A DNA stretch of 19,524 nucleotides from an uncultured Burkholderiaceae bacterium (GTDB lineage Bacteria > Pseudomonadota > Gammaproteobacteria > Burkholderiales > Burkholderiaceae_F): assembly GCA_937936215.1 (NCBI GenBank), contig CALGWX010000084.1, positions 1-19,524 of the forward strand. The letters run 5' to 3'. Below the pieces are notes generated by a model. The model searched no databases. It was not told the DNA's origin and saw only the letters and a list, made by a program, of their open reading frames with translations. Made by a program: the position numbers and the translations under genes. This document shows, in pieces, positions 16,208-19,524 of the stretch. Each line of letters starts with the position of its first letter. The stretch's first letter is position 1.

Positions 16208-18580
16208 TCAGTGCTTGGCTTCGGCGGCCACCGGCTCGGCCGCGGGCTTGGGCGTGGCGCCGAGCGGCTGCGGCGGCACGAAGGCGTCGGCGTCTTCCTT
16301 GGTGACCGGCCACTTCGCCTTGCCGCCAGCGAGCCAGGCCGCGATCGCCTTCGCGGCGCGGCGGCCGGCGCCCATCGCCAGGATCACGGTGGCGCCGCCG
16401 GTGACGATGTCGCCGCCGGCGAACACCCCCGGCACGCTGGTGGCCTGCGTGACCTCGTCGGCGACGATGTAGCCCCACTTGTTCAGCTGCAGGCCGGGCG
16501 TCGACTTGGTGACGATCGGATTGGCGTTGGTGCCGAGGGCGTAGATCACCGTGTCGCACTCCAGCTCGACGAACTCGGGCAGCGGCACCGGCTTGCGGCG
16601 GCCCTTCTCGTCCGGCTCGCCCAGCATCATTTTCTGCACCTTCATGCCGCGCACGTTGCCTTCGGCGTCGACCAGGATCTCCACCGGCGCGTGCAGGAAG
16701 AAGAACTCGATGCCCTCCTCCTTGGCGTGGCGCAGCTCCTCGATGCGCGCCGGCGCCTCGGCCTCGGAGCGGCGGTAGACGCAGCGCACGGTCGGCGCGC
16801 CCAGCCGCTTGGCCACCCGCAGGCAGTCCATCGCCGTGTTGCCGGCGCCAATGACCACCACGCTCTTGCCCATCGCGATCGGCGTGTCCAGATAGGGGAA
16901 CTTGTCGCCGCCCATCAGGTTGACGCGGGTGAGGAACTCGTTGGCCGAGTACACCTGGCCGGCGAACTCGCCCGGGATGCCGAGGAACGACGGCGCGCCG
17001 GCGCCGGCGCCGACGAAAACGGCGTCGAAGCCGCGCTCGTTCAACAGCTCGGGGATCGAGAAGGTCTTGCCGACCACCTTGTTGGTCTCGAACTTCACGC
17101 CCATCGCGCGCAGCGTGTCGACCTCGCGGGCGATGATCTCGCGCGGCAGGCGGAATGAGGGGATGCCGTACTGCAGCACGCCGCCGACGACGTGCAGCGC
17201 CTCGTAGACGGTGACGTCGCAGCCGTACTTGATGCAGTCGGCGGCGACCGCCAGCCCCGACGGCCCGGAGCCGACGACGGCGACGTTGCCGAGCTTGCGC
17301 TCGAAGCGCGGCGGCTCCGGCTTGCGCGGCCGGGCGTTGTCGCCGACGAAGCGCTCCAGGCGGCCGATCGCCACCGACTCCAGCTTGCGGCCGACGATGC
17401 ACTGCGCCTCGCACTGCGACTCCTGCGGGCACACGCGGCCGCAGATCGACGGCAGCAGGTTCGACTCGTTGATCACCGCCAGCGCGCCGTCGATGTCGCG
17501 CACCAGCAGGTGGCGGATGAAGCGCGGGATGTCGATCGACACCGGGCAGCCGTCGATGCAGGTCGGCTTGCTGCACTGGATGCAGCGCTCGGCCTCGGCC
17601 AGCGCGTCGGCCATCGAGTAGCCGAGGTTCACCTCCTTGAAGTTGCGCGAGCGCTCCACCGGGTCGCGCTCGGGCATCTTGGTCGCGTGCGGCGCGACGT
17701 CCTTGTACTTCTTGTAGTTCTTCTTGCCCTGCTCGAACAGGACCTTCTCGACGTGGCACACATGCGCGTAGTCGCTGTTGGCCGCGGCCTCCTCGCCCTT
17801 GAAGCGCTTCTGCCGCAGCATCAGCTCCTTGAAGTCGACCAGATGGCCGTCGAAGTCCGGCCCGTCGACGCAGGCGAACTTGACCTCGTTGCCGACGGTG
17901 ACCCGGCACGAGCCGCACATGCCAGTGCCGTCGACCATGATCGCGTTCAGCGACACCATGGTCTTGACCCCGTACGGGCGCGTCGTCTCGACGCAGGCGT
18001 TCATCATCGGCAGCGGGCCGATGGCGACCACCAGGTCGGGCTTGTCGTTGTCCAGCACCTCCTTCAGCGCCGTAGTGACGAAGCCGGGCTTGCCGTAGCT
18101 GCCGTCGTCGGTGCAGACGATCAGGTGGTCGCAGTAGGCGCCGAACTTGTCTTCCCAGAAGACGAGGTCCTTGGTGCGGAAGCCGATGATGCCGGTGGTG
18201 CGGTTGCCGGCCTGCTTGAAGGCGCGCAGCTGCGGGTACACCGGCGCCACGCCCAGGCCACCGCCGACCAGCACCACGTGCCCGACCTTGTCGATGTGCT
18301 GCGGCAGGCCGAGCGGGCCGACGAAGTCGGCGAAGGTGTCGCCGGCGTTGTAGTGGTCGCGCATCTCCAGCGTGGTCTTGCCCAGCGCCTGCACGACCAG
18401 GGTGATGGTGCCCCGCTCGCGGTCGTAGTCGGCCACCGTCAGCGGGATGCGCTCGCTGCCCTCATGCAGCCGCAGCATCACGAAGTGGCCGGGCTGCGCC
18501 GATTTCGCCACGTCGGGCGCCTCGACTTCCCACAGGAAGGTGGTGTCCGAGAAGGCTTCGCGGCGGGTGATCGAGTACAT
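16208..18580 (-). CDS. Fused NfnA-NfnB (SudB-SudA-like) NADH/ferredoxin:NADP oxidoreductase
   Basis: This 790-aa protein joins two subunits that are usually separate. Residues 1 to about 280 resemble NfnA/SudB: a flavin domain (RIPLTVADYD), a nucleotide domain (VVLVGGGLGVAPVYPQLRAF) and a [2Fe-2S] site (MCGSC, Cys 222, 225, 237). Residues about 310-790 resemble NfnB and the glutamate synthase small chain: two [4Fe-4S] sites (Cys 333, 336, 341, 345; Cys 380, 384, 390, 394), an FAD fold (VVGSGPSGLAVA, 435-446), a second Rossmann motif (VVVIGAGNTAMDCLR) and GVFAGGDIVTGGAT. Nfn enzymes couple reduced ferredoxin plus NADH to NADP reduction by flavin bifurcation. Sulfide dehydrogenase (SudAB) and glutamate synthase activity are alternatives. 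AAGGG precedes the ATG at 18580. It heads the PFOR block. Confidence 0.9.
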   Translation of the reverse strand: MYSITRREAFSDTTFLWEVEAPDVAKSAQPGHFVMLRLHEGSERIPLTVADYDRERGTITLVVQALGKTTLEMRDHYNAGDTFADFVGPLGLPQHIDKVGHVVLVGGGLGVAPVYPQLRAFKQAGNRTTGIIGFRTKDLVFWEDKFGAYCDHLIVCTDDGSYGKPGFVTTALKEVLDNDKPDLVVAIGPLPMMNACVETTRPYGVKTMVSLNAIMVDGTGMCGSCRVTVGNEVKFACVDGPDFDGHLVDFKELMLRQKRFKGEEAAANSDYAHVCHVEKVLFEQGKKNYKKYKDVAPHATKMPERDPVERSRNFKEVNLGYSMADALAEAERCIQCSKPTCIDGCPVSIDIPRFIRHLLVRDIDGALAVINESNLLPSICGRVCPQESQCEAQCIVGRKLESVAIGRLERFVGDNARPRKPEPPRFERKLGNVAVVGSGPSGLAVAADCIKYGCDVTVYEALHVVGGVLQYGIPSFRLPREIIAREVDTLRAMGVKFETNKVVGKTFSIPELLNERGFDAVFVGAGAGAPSFLGIPGEFAGQVYSANEFLTRVNLMGGDKFPYLDTPIAMGKSVVVIGAGNTAMDCLRVAKRLGAPTVRCVYRRSEAEAPARIEELRHAKEEGIEFFFLHAPVEILVDAEGNVRGMKVQKMMLGEPDEKGRRKPVPLPEFVELECDTVIYALGTNANPIVTKSTPGLQLNKWGYIVADEVTQATSVPGVFAGGDIVTGGATVILAMGAGRRAAKAIAAWLAGGKAKWPVTKEDADAFVPPQPLGATPKPAAEPVAAEAKH

Positions 18581-18651
18581 AAGGACCCTTTTCGTCCGGC
18601 GCTACGGACGACTGCGTTGCGACGATGCGTCGCCGGTTCGACTGTGGGCGC

Positions 18652-18692
18652 ATGCTCGCACCCTGCGCCGGAGCCTCGTTGACATCGGTCAA
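18652..18692 (-). promoter_or_regulatory. Candidate promoter of the nfn fusion with FNR-type box
   Basis: TTGACATCGGTCAA at 18679-18692 is a perfect TTGAC-N4-GTCAA palindrome. On the minus strand a weak -10-like GAGCAT (18652-18657) is centred 31 bp away, predicting a start near 18644 and a leader of about 64 nt. The -10 match is poor, so the direction it serves is uncertain. Confidence 0.4.
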
Positions 18693-18758
18693 CCGCTTCG
18701 GCATGCACGCCCGGATGCCGCACTGCGGAATCCTCGCCGCGACGCGTCCGCGCTCGCG

Positions 18759-18799
18759 TTGATCCCCATCAACCGGCAGGCCATCCACTAGATGACACT
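18759..18799 (+). promoter_or_regulatory. Candidate frdC promoter with consensus FNR box
   Basis: TTGATCCCCATCAA at 18759-18772 matches the FNR/ANR consensus TTGAT-N4-ATCAA exactly. GACACT (18794-18799) is a -10-like hexamer centred 31 bp downstream. Predicted start is near 18807, leaving about 35 nt before the frdC ATG at 18842. This is the best FNR-type site in the window. Confidence 0.65.
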
Positions 18800-18841
18800 G
18801 CCGGCGTCGTGGAACTTCCCGCCTTGGAGAGGACACGCGCG

Positions 18842-19524
18842 ATGAGTACACCTGCCACCGTCATGGGCGCGAGCGGCGCGCGTGCCCGACCCCGCAAGAG
18901 CCGCTGGCCGGCGCGGCTCGACCTGGCGCAGAGCGTCACCGGCCTCGCCCTGGGTCTCTTCATGTGGGGCCATATGCTCTTCGTCTCGTCGATCCTGCTC
19001 GGCAAGGACGCCATGTGGGTCATCACGAAGATGTTCGAGGGCTACTTCGTCTTCGGCCGCGCCTACCCGATCCTGGTGTCGGGGGTGGTGGCCGTCGTCT
19101 TCGCCCTCTTCGTCGTCCACGCCGCGCTCGCCCTGCGCAAGTTCCCGATCAACTACCGGCAGTACCGCGCCTACCGCGACCACATGGGCATGATGCATCA
19201 CGAGGACACGACGCTGTGGTGGTGGCAGGTGGTCACCGGCTTCGCGATGTTCTTCCTCGCCTCGGTGCATCTGTACCAGATGCTGATGCACCCGGGGATG
19301 ATCGGCCCCTACGAGTCCGGTGCCCGGGTGTGGAACGGCTGGTGGCCGCTGTACCTAGTGCTGCTGTTCGCGGTCGAGATCCACGGCGGCGTCGGCCTTT
19401 ATCGGCTGGCGGTCAAGTGGAACTGGTTCGCCGGCCGCGACGCCAACGCCACCCGCAGGAACCTCAAGGTGCTGAAGTGGGCGCTGTCGGTGTTCTTCAT
19501 CGTGCTCGGCCTGGCCACGCTGGC
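18842..19524 (+). CDS. frdC: Fumarate reductase cytochrome b subunit, Wolinella di-haem type, 5' part
   Basis: The first 227 codons and part of the next are visible; the gene runs off the right edge. It is a membrane anchor with five expected helices that binds two haems b and passes electrons from menaquinol to the FrdAB head. Histidines at 44 (WGHMLF), 93 (VVHAAL), 143 (SVHLYQ) and 181 (EIHGG) match the four axial haem ligands of Wolinella succinogenes FrdC (44, 93, 143, 182). Glu 66 and Glu 179 match Glu 66 (menaquinol oxidation) and Glu 180 (proton path). GGAGAGG lies 9 nt before the ATG at 18842. Relatives also serve as succinate dehydrogenase anchors, but the FNR-type promoter favours fumarate reduction. 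frdA and frdB are expected to the right. Confidence 0.93.
   Translation, partial: MSTPATVMGASGARARPRKSRWPARLDLAQSVTGLALGLFMWGHMLFVSSILLGKDAMWVITKMFEGYFVFGRAYPILVSGVVAVVFALFVVHAALALRKFPINYRQYRAYRDHMGMMHHEDTTLWWWQVVTGFAMFFLASVHLYQMLMHPGMIGPYESGARVWNGWWPLYLVLLFAVEIHGGVGLYRLAVKWNWFAGRDANATRRNLKVLKWALSVFFIVLGLATL

Larger units (their letters stand above)
18581..18841. promoter_or_regulatory. Divergent promoter region between nfn fusion and frdC
   Basis: This 261-bp region separates two divergently transcribed genes. It contains two FNR-type palindromes, 18679-18692 and 18759-18772, 80 bp apart centre to centre. No coding sequence is supported here. Because the sites are symmetrical, each could serve either direction, but position favours the right one for frdC and the left one for the nfn fusion. 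Confidence 0.65.

Noticed and set aside
12747..16472. Very long plus-strand open frame (1241 codons) opposite PFOR and rubrerythrin
   Set aside because: It is an antisense shadow in GC-rich DNA: the composition is Arg/His/Ala/Val-rich with no domain, and the minus-strand frames encode clear PFOR and rubrerythrin.
16208..18580. Glutamate synthase small chain plus DHOD electron-transfer subunit
   Set aside because: No glutamate synthase large chain or PyrD partner is present here; the domain pair and PFOR/ferredoxin context fit Nfn better, though SudAB-like activity stays possible.

Overview
This is a GC-rich window from what looks like a facultatively anaerobic proteobacterium. Betaproteobacteria, perhaps Rhodocyclales, is my best guess; it rests on composition, protein resemblance and a GGGGTCAGACTC-type palindromic repeat, not on a marker gene. 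Almost everything is on the minus strand. Read in the direction of transcription (right to left) there are three blocks, plus one divergent gene at the right edge.

Block 1 (18580 to 10537, minus) is a pyruvate/ferredoxin module. It holds a single-chain fusion of the two Nfn subunits (transhydrogenase of NADH, ferredoxin and NADP), a rubrerythrin with a Cys-rich N terminus, a full-length pyruvate:ferredoxin oxidoreductase (PFOR), a dihydroorotate-dehydrogenase-like flavoprotein that lacks the usual catalytic motif, and an Allochromatium-type 2[4Fe-4S] ferredoxin. Block 2 (10343 to 9915, minus) is one small protein with two CBS domains. Block 3 (9590 to 1, minus) is a complex I operon in the order nuoA-B-CD-E-F-G-H-I-J-K-L; nuoL runs off the left edge. 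Its nuoC and nuoD are fused, and NuoG is short (480 aa) but keeps the motif for the extra N7 cluster. Most nuo neighbours are coupled by 1 to 8 bp overlaps. The exceptions are the 7 bp nuoB/nuoCD gap and three larger gaps: nuoE/nuoF, nuoH/nuoI and nuoK/nuoL. At the right edge, on the plus strand, is the 5' part of a di-haem fumarate reductase cytochrome b (frdC), with haem histidines and menaquinol-site glutamates at or next to the Wolinella positions.

The three main promoter-bearing gaps (upstream of nuoA, upstream of the CBS gene, and between nfn and frdC) together hold four TTGA-N6-TCAA palindromes of the FNR/ANR/DNR type. Several have a -10-like hexamer about 31 to 32 bp away, as expected for class II activation. 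The simplest reading is a co-regulated low-oxygen energy module: PFOR makes reduced ferredoxin, Nfn exchanges electrons between ferredoxin, NADH and NADP, complex I oxidises NADH (possibly also ferredoxin), and fumarate reductase takes electrons from menaquinol. Another oddity is a palindromic REP-like element lying in frame inside nuoE, which encodes about 30 residues of its N terminus.
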